A stretch of 64,000 bases of DNA from an uncultured Pseudoteredinibacter sp. (GTDB lineage: Bacteria; Pseudomonadota; Gammaproteobacteria; Pseudomonadales; Cellvibrionaceae), in NCBI RefSeq assembly GCF_947502065.1, contig NZ_CANMYE010000003.1, positions 372,001 through 436,000 of the forward strand. The letters are read 5' to 3'. The notes below the pieces were generated by a model. That model saw only the letters and a program-made list of their open reading frames with translations, was not told where the DNA came from and did no database searches. The translations under genes and the position numbers were made by a program. This document shows positions 9,223 through 17,787 of this stretch, in pieces; the first letter of the stretch is position 1, and each line of letters starts with the position of its first letter.

Positions 9223-11124
9223 TTAAGAATTATCAACACACACTGTCCCCCTACCAGAATGTTTAGCATTATACAGAGCTTTGTCTGCACGTTGATATAA
9301 GCCCACAAAGCTCTCTTTAGGCTGCCACTGCGCCACGCCTATGCTAATACCGACAGTAAAATCGGGTTGCCCTTCAAACTTAAGCTGCTTAATGTTTTCG
9401 CACAGCTCAGCCATCAGCTTTTGAGCAGCAAGCAGGTTGGTTACAGGTAAAATTATCGCAAATTCTTCACCGCCCATCCGGGCGACAAAATCTGTTCTTC
9501 GTAATCGCTGGGAGAAAAACTCTGCCATTTTCTGCAATACTCGATCACCAAAATCATGGCCATATTTATCATTTACTCTTTTGAACCAATCCGCATCGGC
9601 GATAGCAAGGCATAATTCACTATGATCCCGCTTAGCTCGATCAAGCTCATGTTCTATTCTGGAATCAAAAGCTCTGCGATTAGGAAGTTTAGTCAAGGCA
9701 TCTGTCGTCGCCGCTAGCGCCAAGCGTTTATTAGCCTCTTGCAAGTCTTGAGTACGGGACTTAACTTGTTGTTCCAAACTTTCATTGAGCTCTTGCAAAC
9801 GCAAGCTCAGGCCTTTTTCGCGGATTAGTAACTTCATATAACCCCAACCGACATACATTACCTGCACCGCTATAAACGTAAACATGGCGATGGCAAAAAG
9901 CTCTATATAAGGGTCGGTATTGCGGCGATAGTAGAGAGCGTCTGAGGTTCCCCCAATCAAAATCAGCATTATTCCCACGAAGGGAATCCATTGTTTAAAA
10001 GGAAACCTGATCACGTGATAGATCAAAAATACGACATATAACAAGGCAAGCGCGATATATAGCAAGCGCATACCATGCCCTAGTAATAGAAACTGATGCA
10101 AGTCGACCAAAGGAATGCACAGCAGCAAAAGTATCGGCAACACAGCCAAGGCTACACTAAGGGTTTTCAGTTTAGGCCTAGATTCAAACACCTCGGGTAA
10201 AATATGAGCTTGACCATAAATAAAAATAGCCAATAATCCTAGAAAGCTAATCCAAGTAAAATAGAAATGACTGACGACGGTTAAGCCAGGAACAAAATAG
10301 GCAAGCAAACTTCCTGTCACCAAAAGGCGTACACCCGCACCAAGTGACATCACCACCGAAAAAGCATACATGGCCCGGCGGCTACGACTGAAGAGCGCTT
10401 GAGAAGCGGAGTAGATGGCGACCAACAGGCAGGCTCCTAAAAACAGAATATGCCAAGACCAGCGCTGCATCATCTCGCGATATAAAATATCGGCATTACC
10501 CAATAGCGGAGGCTGAGATGCACCACCGGTTCTAAAGTCTTCGTTATACATGTGAATGATGACTTTGGCACCCGGGTACAGTTTTGGCAGCTGGGTGTGA
10601 GCGCCATTCATAAGCTTCCCCGCAGCACGCCCTTGGGGTAATTCAGTTATTGGCTGATCGGATTCTGGAACAAATTCAGATAAAGTATCGTAGGTCTTAA
10701 CAATGTTCCCACGCCCATCGTCAACGTAAATGCGATAGGCCGATTGAAAGCGCCCTGGCCACAGGGCTAAGCGCTCACCCTCTTTAAGCTCTTCGGAAAG
10801 AGATACTTCAGTCCAAAGGCTAATGTAAGCCCGGGGCTCTTTTTCAGTAATACCTAAGCTATTTAAGTCCCAGTAACCTGGAATCATATATTTGGCTATT
10901 TGGTCGAGATGGTCATGTGAAGATAAGGAGATTTGCTTAGGTGGGATCAGCACGCCCGAAACACCCGACCACTCACCGCTTAGCTGGTAATTTTGGCAGG
11001 CAGGGTCGATAGAATTAGCAAGGGAGTTTGCTTTGCTATCCGCGCAGTCTGCAAATGCAAATCTCGCAAAAATAGAGCAAAATATAAACAGGGCAATATT
11101 AACCCAAAGCCTTGATGTACTCAT
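9223..11124 (-). CDS. 7TM-DISM sensor diguanylate cyclase (GGDEF)
   Basis: In this 633-residue protein, residues 1-25 are a signal peptide. A periplasmic 7TMR-DISMED2-like sensing domain occupies about 45-205 and seven membrane helices about 215-425. A coiled coil follows (LRLQELNESLEQQVKSRTQD), then a GGDEF domain at about 470-630. The active-site motif is GGEEF at 551-555, and the inhibitory-site RxxD (RRTD, 542-545) is intact, so an active, product-inhibited c-di-GMP synthase is expected. No EAL domain is present. The stimulus is unknown; DISM domains are proposed to bind small molecules such as carbohydrates. Confidence 0.93.
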   Translation of the reverse strand: MSTSRLWVNIALFIFCSIFARFAFADCADSKANSLANSIDPACQNYQLSGEWSGVSGVLIPPKQISLSSHDHLDQIAKYMIPGYWDLNSLGITEKEPRAYISLWTEVSLSEELKEGERLALWPGRFQSAYRIYVDDGRGNIVKTYDTLSEFVPESDQPITELPQGRAAGKLMNGAHTQLPKLYPGAKVIIHMYNEDFRTGGASQPPLLGNADILYREMMQRWSWHILFLGACLLVAIYSASQALFSRSRRAMYAFSVVMSLGAGVRLLVTGSLLAYFVPGLTVVSHFYFTWISFLGLLAIFIYGQAHILPEVFESRPKLKTLSVALAVLPILLLLCIPLVDLHQFLLLGHGMRLLYIALALLYVVFLIYHVIRFPFKQWIPFVGIMLILIGGTSDALYYRRNTDPYIELFAIAMFTFIAVQVMYVGWGYMKLLIREKGLSLRLQELNESLEQQVKSRTQDLQEANKRLALAATTDALTKLPNRRAFDSRIEHELDRAKRDHSELCLAIADADWFKRVNDKYGHDFGDRVLQKMAEFFSQRLRRTDFVARMGGEEFAIILPVTNLLAAQKLMAELCENIKQLKFEGQPDFTVGISIGVAQWQPKESFVGLYQRADKALYNAKHSGRGTVCVDNS

Positions 11125-11566
11125 AAGTCTGATTCGCTAGCAAAGCCCTGAATACCTCTGGCCACAAAATACGCCATCACAGTTTAGTCGCTAAAACGAA
11201 TCTGTACAGTTGAGATACCGAAAATAGAGAAAATTCATTAAAAACAGGCTAGTGCCTGTTAACACCAATTCGGCCATCACTGTTAGAGCTAAAATCGCCT
11301 TAATCACGGCGCGAGGAGCGTAGTTTGCTCGTTCCTAATAAGCAACGAGCAACACCGAGTAAGGCGATTTTAGCCTAACCCTTCGTACCCAAATGGCATA
11401 AAGGCCGACTTATTTCATCGCTCGGCTGTGTTAGTGCTCGCTATTGTGGAATGACCACAATACGCTTACCCTGCCTTGCCGAATCGACGAAATAAGTTCG
11501 GCAGTGACGGCCGAATTGGTGTTAACAGGCCCTAATCTACCACCCACTGACTAGGACAGAGATATT
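11125..11566. other. Intergenic region carrying MITE-like element
   Basis: This 442-bp region between a minus-strand and a plus-strand gene is mostly filled by the MITE-like element at 11250-11534. The remaining 125 bp next to the cyclase start should hold its promoter. I see no other gene. Confidence 0.6.
11250..11534 (+). mobile_element. MITE-like element, copy 1 (33-bp terminal inverted repeats)
   Basis: Terminal arms 11250-11282 and 11502-11534 are inverted repeats of 33 bp with two mismatches; the shared core is GCCTGTTAACACCAATTCGG. Inside are two further inverted repeats: GCTAAAATCGCCTTA near 11288 against TAAGGCGATTTTAGC near 11360, and CGACTTATTTCATCG near 11406 against CGACGAAATAAG near 11485. 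The loop of the first contains TTGCTCGTT/AACGAGCAA. No open reading frame of note exists. A second copy lies inverted at 41765-42032. Terminal repeats plus repetition and lack of coding capacity indicate a non-autonomous transposable element. Target-site duplication is not obvious. Confidence 0.8.
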
Positions 11567-12016
11567 ATGCAACCACTATTACCCAATAATAAATTTCTAC
11601 TTATGGCTGCAGTATTAAGCATGGTAGCGGCGGCATTGCATATCGCTATTATTATTGGCGGGCCAGATTGGTATCGTTTCTTTGGTGCAGGCGAAGCGAT
11701 GGCAAAAATGGCCGAAGCCGGTGAATTACAACCCACCCTAATCACTATAGGGATCGCCACCGTTTTGTTCAGCTGGGGATTTTATGCATTATCAGCCGCA
11801 GGCAAAGCTCCGCGACTGCCCTTGATAAGAACCGCCCTTGTAGTGATTACTACGATCTATTTGTTGCGCGGCCTATCTGTTCTGTTTATCGCGCCGTTCA
11901 ACACAGAGTTTCAAAGCTCTTTTTGGATATGGAGTTCCGCCATCTGCACCTTTTACGGCCTTACCTATGCAATAGGTACATGGCAGCAGTGGCCTTATTT
12001 ATCAAGCAAGGGCTAA
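11567..12016 (+). CDS. Four-helix membrane protein, function unknown
   Basis: The product is 149 residues with four predicted membrane helices (about 10-30, 55-75, 87-108 and 119-138). It has no catalytic motif and I cannot name a family with confidence. The start is 33 nt beyond the MITE-like element, so its promoter may lie in or have been altered by that element. Its stop overlaps the stop-side end of the convergent trmO gene by 4 nt, leaving no room for a terminator between them. Confidence 0.65.
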   Translation: MQPLLPNNKFLLMAAVLSMVAAALHIAIIIGGPDWYRFFGAGEAMAKMAEAGELQPTLITIGIATVLFSWGFYALSAAGKAPRLPLIRTALVVITTIYLLRGLSVLFIAPFNTEFQSSFWIWSSAICTFYGLTYAIGTWQQWPYLSSKG

Positions 12017-12735
12017 ATTCTTTCGATAGAAAAAACGTTTATTTGCTCTAGCCCATTTTCAGTAAGTCTATAAACCCAGCGAATATTAAAGCTTTCTTCT
12101 AAGAGTAATGAGCGAAGCTTTACACCATATTCGCGATCACTGGTCTGGCCTCGCTGATACGCAGGCCTTGGGTCCTGCGCTAATAATTGAGTAATGATTT
12201 CTTTCAAACTATCGTCAGCCAAATTTTCAAGAACATTAGCAGCATGTACAGAAAAGCTAACGTCTAACTTTGCCGGCGGCTCTGTAGCAAAGTCGTTATG
12301 CGCAGCCGTTATTGCGTCAGCATAAGGAACATAGGGTTTGATATCGAGGATAGGAGTTTGATCCAAAAGATCGAGCCCCGAAACTTCAATGGCTGGGTTT
12401 TGCAAATCAATACTTTCAATCTTCGCAACCGATAGACCGATTGGATTAGGACGAACAGGAGAGCGCGTCGCAAACACCCCCATGCTGCGATTCCCCCCCA
12501 GCCTAGGTGGTCGCACTTTTGGCCTCCAGGGAGTATCTTGGCTTTCATGAAAGATAAACTGCAGCCAGATATGGCTACACTGCTCTAAACCCTGCAAGCA
12601 ATCAGCTTGGGCATACTCACCTATTAACTCAATGCGGGATCGAATTCCAGGGGCCAGGCCAGGTTGACGGGGGATAGCGAACTTCTCGACATAAGGGGAG
12701 CGAACCCTTGCTATAAACTCTAATTCAATTCCCAC
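12013..12735 (-). CDS. trmO: TrmO, tRNA t6A37 N6-methyltransferase (TsaA family)
   Basis: The product is 240 residues. The N-terminal TsaA beta-barrel carries the hallmark segments FAIPRQPGLAPG, ARSRIELI-like and GGNRSMGVFATRSPVRPNPI (about 78-97), which form the S-adenosylmethionine site. A C-terminal domain follows, including DPRPAYQRG, also conserved in E. coli TrmO. It methylates threonylcarbamoyladenosine at position 37 of tRNAs reading ACY codons. It is a single gene, convergent with the small membrane protein. Confidence 0.93.
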   Translation of the reverse strand: MGIELEFIARVRSPYVEKFAIPRQPGLAPGIRSRIELIGEYAQADCLQGLEQCSHIWLQFIFHESQDTPWRPKVRPPRLGGNRSMGVFATRSPVRPNPIGLSVAKIESIDLQNPAIEVSGLDLLDQTPILDIKPYVPYADAITAAHNDFATEPPAKLDVSFSVHAANVLENLADDSLKEIITQLLAQDPRPAYQRGQTSDREYGVKLRSLLLEESFNIRWVYRLTENGLEQINVFSIERI

Positions 12736-12796
12736 AACGCACTCTTCTTACTCGCCTGCCCGTTAGCAATTCTAACAGCTCTGCCCCTACAAGGCT

Positions 12797-13510
12797 TTAA
12801 AAAGCCTCTTGGTAATAGGCTTTTGCAATTCGATCACAATACGCCACTAAATTAGCATGGGCTTTGGCATAAGGTGATATCGCCGTTTCACTATTCGACA
12901 ACACAAGCTGCGCTAACAATCCAAAGGCTGTTGCATCAAAATTACTGGCTGTCTCTCCAAAGAAATACGGCTTGTCTCCCAATAGAACGGCCAAAGAATC
13001 AATAGATTGCTTAGCGATTGATAAGATTTCTTCTTCACTGTGACGCCCCAAACCTTGCTGGTTCAAGGTTTTACGAATGCCACGGCGAACGATAATAGGT
13101 ACTAAGGTGGACAAAGGTGCAGGTAAGGATGAAAACAATGCGTCTTTGGTTGTCGGCCAACCGTCGTCGCGAATCCAACGTGAATGCACCAAACACCAAT
13201 ACAAATTTTCATCTAAAGATTTGGTCAGCAAATAAGATTGAGCTTTTTGATCTTCACTAAGTTGCGCTTCTAATGGGGAGTGATAATGTTCATCCAGCGC
13301 ATTGATAATAGCTTGAGAGTCAGCAATGACTTTGCCATCCCAATTAATGTACGGCAGTTTCCCTTTTGGCGCTTTGCGTAAGTACTCTTGTCCGTCTACC
13401 CGCTCAAAATCGATATTAGCCATGCGCATATAGCAGTCCACTTTCAGTACAAAAGAAGACGGGTCCGGCATTCCAAAAGCGCTTCCAAAGCCATACAGTT
13501 TGATCATCAA
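12797..13510 (-). CDS. Glutathione S-transferase-fold protein (Fax/metaxin-like)
   Basis: In this 237-residue protein the N-terminal thioredoxin-like half (KLYGFGSAFGMPDPSSFVLK, then KLPYINWDGKVIADSQAII) and the C-terminal helical half (YFFGETASNFDATAFGLLAQ) match GST-family proteins of the failed-axon-connection/metaxin branch. The usual catalytic Cys/Ser motif is replaced by GMPDPSSF, as is normal in this branch. Substrate unknown. It is monocistronic, with an AGGATAAC stretch just before the ATG. Confidence 0.8.
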   Translation of the reverse strand: MMIKLYGFGSAFGMPDPSSFVLKVDCYMRMANIDFERVDGQEYLRKAPKGKLPYINWDGKVIADSQAIINALDEHYHSPLEAQLSEDQKAQSYLLTKSLDENLYWCLVHSRWIRDDGWPTTKDALFSSLPAPLSTLVPIIVRRGIRKTLNQQGLGRHSEEEILSIAKQSIDSLAVLLGDKPYFFGETASNFDATAFGLLAQLVLSNSETAISPYAKAHANLVAYCDRIAKAYYQEAF

Positions 13511-13680
13511 GTTATCCTCGTCTACCCAATAATCCTATTATTGGGATTGCTTAATTTAAGGCTGCTCTGATTGATGCAGGTTTTGCTCAGCGGCGCCTTA
13601 AGTGAGCGACCATTATTCAACAACCCCCTGTCAACAGCTGTCAGTAAGGCATTGTCGAATAATGACGTACAACTCTGTTC

Positions 13681-16170
13681 TTAAGCAAGCTCTCGTAAAA
13701 CTTGCATGGGCGGGGCCGTGACGACTTTACGGCTTGCCCAGAGTCCCATAGAACAAACGATGATGGCACCAATTAAGGGGCCAGCTAGCCACAGCTCAGG
13801 GTGCGCTTGTAGCGGCGTTTCCAATACCCATTGCTGCATGGCCAGTAACAGCAGCTCGGCACCAATCATGGCTAGCAATCCTGCTAACGCCCCTAGGCAG
13901 ATAAACTCTAGAGCGGTGCTGCCTAGAATCCGACGGCGACTGCTGCCTAAAGCACGCAAAATTCCAGCCTCTTGTAAGCGGTAATCCATGCTGGCATTTA
14001 CCGCGGCTAGCAAAACCATTACACCGGCGAGTAGCACCAAGACCAAGACCAGCTCTACGCCATCACTTACCTGCGCCGTTAAGTTCTGAATCTGCTCAAT
14101 AACCAGATCCAGCTCCACCACCAATACCGTAGGCGATTGGCGTAATAGCTTGTTGATCACTGGCTTTTGTTGGGCCGGAATGTAAACGCTACTGAGATAG
14201 GTCGGCGCATAGCTATCTAGGGCACCTGGAGAGAAAAGGAAGTAAAAGTTAGGACGCATACTATCCCACTCTAAGGATCGAATGCTGCTCACCTCCGCTT
14301 CTAGAGCCAAGCCGCCAACACTAAACTTCAGCTGATCACCCAGTTTTAGCTTTAGTCTTTGGGCAATTTCTTTTTCTACCGACACAAAGTGCTTTTTGCC
14401 GTCCAACTCCAGCTGGGGCCACCACTTTCCTTCTAAGATTTGATTATCATCCGGCAAAGTGTCCGTCCAGCTTAGATTGGCTTCGCGATTCATCACTTCA
14501 GCCTGTTCTTTCACTTTATCGCCAGGCTTGCTGTTATTGATCTCCACCAAGCGTGCTCTAACCATTGGAAACAGGCCTTGCAATTCCAATTGCTCATCAG
14601 CGAACAACTGTTTGATGGGCTCCACTTCATGCTGGGCAATATTCACCAAGAAGTGGTTGGGTGCTTCCTCTGGTAGCTTGTATCGCCATTCCTCAATCAA
14701 ACTGGTACGGACAACAAAAATCACCAGCAGCAGCATAATGGCCGTGGCGAATACTAAAATTTGTGCAACCGTCTGGCCTCTGTGACGCAATAAGCTCGCC
14801 CAAGCTAATCGCCAACTGCTACCGCTTCGGCTACCCCAAACCCTACCTAACTTCAACATAAGTAAAGCAATCAAGGCGGCCAAACTTAATAGCGCAAAAA
14901 AGCCTAACATAACCACAGCGGTTAAAATCAAATCTTGGCTGTAGACAGCGACCAAAATAAAGACCGCAATAATTCCCAGTGCCGCCTGCCAAAAGCTAGA
15001 TACACTGGCAATATGAATATCGCGGCGTAAAACACGGATAGGAGGAATCGTAGGCAAATTCCACAAAGGCGGCAGAGCAAAACACAGTAAGCATAAAAGG
15101 CCAGTAAATAGCCCCAAGCCATATGGCAATAGTCCAGCAAAGGCCAAATCCAATGGATACATTGAACTTACTACCGAAGCAATTAAACGCTGCAATAGCT
15201 CACCTAATAACAGTCCACCAACAGAGGCAATAAGCGCTAAAACAAATAACTGTTTTGCATACAAGCTACGGATTTTATTAGCACCGGCACCTAAGCTTTT
15301 TAGCAGTGCTACTTGATCCGTATGTCGCCTAGCAAACTGCTGTGCGGCGATCGCTATCGCAAGGCCCGCGAGTAACAAACCTATCATCGCCGCCAAGCCT
15401 AAAAATTGCTTGCCCCTGTCTAAGGTTCGCGCCAAACCACGCTGCGAAGATTGCAAATCGATAATACGTTCGTGAGAACTAAACTGCTCTTTGGCGGAAT
15501 CCAAAAAAGACGTCAATACTGCCTCTTCTCCAGCGAGAAGCCAGTTATAACGGATGCGACTTCCAGGCTGAATAACCTCAGTCGCGGGCACATCATCGAT
15601 ATGCATCATGATGCGTGTACCCAATAAGCTTAAACTATCTCCGCGATCAGGCTCGCGAACGATAACCTTACTGGCGGTAAATTCAGCTTCACCAATAAAT
15701 AGCTGGCCACCTAGCTCGATACCTAACAGCGGCAATAAACGTGAATCTACCCAAACCTCACCTCTAGGTGGGCCTGATTTAATCTTTTGCAGGGAGTCGC
15801 TTTGCTGATTAAAAGGCTCTTCACTAATTTCCAGCTCGCCAAGCAAGGGGTAAGCATCACTCACCGCTTTGATATCGGCCAAATACATCGCATCGCCAGC
15901 AAAGCTCATGGAGTTAAAACTGAGTGTTTGAGCCTGTTGTAAACCGGCTTTTTCGGCGCTGTCGTACCAGGCAGGAGGTAATTGACGGGATGAGCGCACT
16001 ACCCGATCAGCACCTAGAAAGGTATTGCTTTGTTTTATCAAAGCTCCTTCTAAGCGTTGCGTGAAAATGGCGATCGCACTGACAACAGCCACGGCCAATA
16101 GCAAAGCAGCCGCCAATAATCGAAGCTCACCACTGCGCCAATTGCGCCAGAGTAGCTTCAAACTCAACAT
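13681..16170 (-). CDS. ybbP: ABC exporter permease, YbbP family (FtsX-like)
   Basis: This 829-residue permease has an N-terminal helix and periplasmic MacB-like domain (about 40-230), FtsX core helices (about 255-430), a second periplasmic domain (about 500-690) and a last helix set (about 710-815). This duplicated FtsX layout and length match E. coli YbbP. Its start overlaps the end of the ATPase gene by 7 nt, so both come from one message. The pair is thought to move lipid or hydrophobic substrates across the envelope, and its link to the esterase TesA is conserved by synteny. Confidence 0.92.
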   Translation of the reverse strand: MLSLKLLWRNWRSGELRLLAAALLLAVAVVSAIAIFTQRLEGALIKQSNTFLGADRVVRSSRQLPPAWYDSAEKAGLQQAQTLSFNSMSFAGDAMYLADIKAVSDAYPLLGELEISEEPFNQQSDSLQKIKSGPPRGEVWVDSRLLPLLGIELGGQLFIGEAEFTASKVIVREPDRGDSLSLLGTRIMMHIDDVPATEVIQPGSRIRYNWLLAGEEAVLTSFLDSAKEQFSSHERIIDLQSSQRGLARTLDRGKQFLGLAAMIGLLLAGLAIAIAAQQFARRHTDQVALLKSLGAGANKIRSLYAKQLFVLALIASVGGLLLGELLQRLIASVVSSMYPLDLAFAGLLPYGLGLFTGLLCLLCFALPPLWNLPTIPPIRVLRRDIHIASVSSFWQAALGIIAVFILVAVYSQDLILTAVVMLGFFALLSLAALIALLMLKLGRVWGSRSGSSWRLAWASLLRHRGQTVAQILVFATAIMLLLVIFVVRTSLIEEWRYKLPEEAPNHFLVNIAQHEVEPIKQLFADEQLELQGLFPMVRARLVEINNSKPGDKVKEQAEVMNREANLSWTDTLPDDNQILEGKWWPQLELDGKKHFVSVEKEIAQRLKLKLGDQLKFSVGGLALEAEVSSIRSLEWDSMRPNFYFLFSPGALDSYAPTYLSSVYIPAQQKPVINKLLRQSPTVLVVELDLVIEQIQNLTAQVSDGVELVLVLVLLAGVMVLLAAVNASMDYRLQEAGILRALGSSRRRILGSTALEFICLGALAGLLAMIGAELLLLAMQQWVLETPLQAHPELWLAGPLIGAIIVCSMGLWASRKVVTAPPMQVLRELA

Positions 16171-16859
16171 GGCACGGCCTCTGCCGCCGCATCAGTCACT
16201 TCAAGACGGCCAGCTTCTAAGGTAATACGACGCTCACAGCGAGCGGCTAGGCGCTCTTCGTGGGTCACTAAAACCAAGGTGGTACCCTGCTCTTGGTTCA
16301 GTTCAAACAACAACTCAATGATGGTGGCGCCAGTTTTAGCATCGAGATTACCAGTAGGCTCGTCAGCAAATAAAATCGTCGGTTCATTGGCAAAAGCACG
16401 CGCGATGGCAACGCGCTGCTGTTCTCCACCAGATAGTTGCTTGGGATAATGGTTCAAGCGATGCTCCAAGCCAACTCGCTGTAGGAACTTTTCGGCTTGC
16501 TGCTGGGCATCTTTATGGCCATGTAACTCTAAGGGCAACATAACGTTTTCTAAGGCTGATAGCCCAGGTAAAAGTTGAAAGGACTGAAACACAAAGCCTA
16601 CATATTCAGCTCGAAGCGCCGCTCGCCCCTCTTCATCTAGCGAACGGAGACTTTGCCCTGCTAACTCAACATCACCATGACTGGCCGTATCTAAACCAGC
16701 GAGAATGCCTAATAAGGTTGATTTACCCGAACCAGATGCCCCAACAATCGCCAGGCTTTCACCTTTTGCCAGCCCAAAGGAGATTTCTTGCAGTATCTCC
16801 AAATCTCCAGCGGCTGTACTCACAACCTTCCCAAGTTCGGTAACCTTTAGCATGTACAA
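16164..16859 (-). CDS. ybbA: ABC exporter ATP-binding protein, YbbA family
   Basis: The product is 231 residues. The Walker A motif is GASGSGKST (about 39-47), the signature LSGGEQQRVAIARA (about 141-154), Walker B ILFADEPTGNLD, and the H-loop LVTHE. The LolD/MacB-type TGNLD motif supports an FtsX-permease partner, encoded immediately downstream with overlapping codons. It is divergent from tesA, 158 bp away, an arrangement also found in E. coli. Confidence 0.95.
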   Translation of the reverse strand: MYMLKVTELGKVVSTAAGDLEILQEISFGLAKGESLAIVGASGSGKSTLLGILAGLDTASHGDVELAGQSLRSLDEEGRAALRAEYVGFVFQSFQLLPGLSALENVMLPLELHGHKDAQQQAEKFLQRVGLEHRLNHYPKQLSGGEQQRVAIARAFANEPTILFADEPTGNLDAKTGATIIELLFELNQEQGTTLVLVTHEERLAARCERRITLEAGRLEVTDAAAEAVPC

Positions 16860-17017
16860 TTCTCTTATAGTTAACGTTATCTAAGGTATTTTGGCAGCTG
16901 ATCCCTTGCAAGCAAGATGGTTCACACTACTTTACCCAAGGGTACTGGCTAGGATTTCAACATGATTTTAGAATAAAGGCTGCTCAAACCGATAAATTGC
17001 CAAGCATGCGAGATAAA

Positions 17018-17647
17018 ATGAAAATAGCGCACAGCATTTGCCTACTGATTACCATAGTGGCCACTCAACTGGCCTTCGCCGACAAAGCCAGCCCTCAAAC
17101 ACAAAATCTATTGGTACTCGGAGACAGCATCAGCGCTGCCTACGGGATGAAGCCGGAAGAAGGCTGGGTTGCGCTGCTAGAGGAAAAGTTACAACAGTAC
17201 AATGTAGGCACCGTAAATGCCAGCATCAGCGGCGAGACGACGGCTGGGGGGCTTGCAAGAATGCCCGCACTTATTGAGCAGTACAAGCCACGCTGGGTTA
17301 TTATCGAGCTCGGTGGAAATGATGGGCTACGGGGCTATCCAATTGGAAAAATGAAAGACAATTTGGCCAGTATTATTGAGCAAAGCCAAGCGGCGAAGGC
17401 TCAAGTTGTACTGATTGGCATGCAAATCCCCCCCAATTACGGTAAACGCTACACCCGTCTATTTAGCGAAGCCTTTCCAGAATTGGCTGAAAAGTATAAG
17501 GTCAGCTTAATACCCACCTTTTTGGAATCCGTCGCGGTAAAGCCCGATGCCATGCAATCTGACGGTATTCACCCAAATGCCAGTGCTCAGAGTGCCCTGC
17601 TGGAGGCCGCTTGGCCTAGCATTCTAGCCATGGTGCAGGCGCAATAA
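17018..17647 (+). CDS. tesA: TesA-type SGNH esterase/lysophospholipase
   Basis: From the ATG at 17018 the product is 209 residues with a clear signal peptide (about 1-21). The catalytic serine is S37 in LVLGDSISAAYG; the oxyanion asparagine is N101 in ELGGNDGLRG; the Asp/His pair is D182 and H185 in SDGIHPNA. It is a periplasmic multifunctional thioesterase/esterase/lysophospholipase. Upstream in-frame starts exist (TTG 16997, ATG 17006), but 17018 gives the best signal peptide and has GAG 6-8 nt upstream. It is divergent from ybbA. Confidence 0.93.
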   Translation: MKIAHSICLLITIVATQLAFADKASPQTQNLLVLGDSISAAYGMKPEEGWVALLEEKLQQYNVGTVNASISGETTAGGLARMPALIEQYKPRWVIIELGGNDGLRGYPIGKMKDNLASIIEQSQAAKAQVVLIGMQIPPNYGKRYTRLFSEAFPELAEKYKVSLIPTFLESVAVKPDAMQSDGIHPNASAQSALLEAAWPSILAMVQAQ

Positions 17648-17787
17648 AATTCGCTAAATACACTAGCGCTGATGACTAAACGATAGCGGCCCTTGCGGCT
17701 ATCGCCACTCCCACTTAGCCGCCAAAACCGCTAGAATGCTGGTTTTACGGAATATCGCCATTTATTGGTGTCACATATGAGGTTTGC

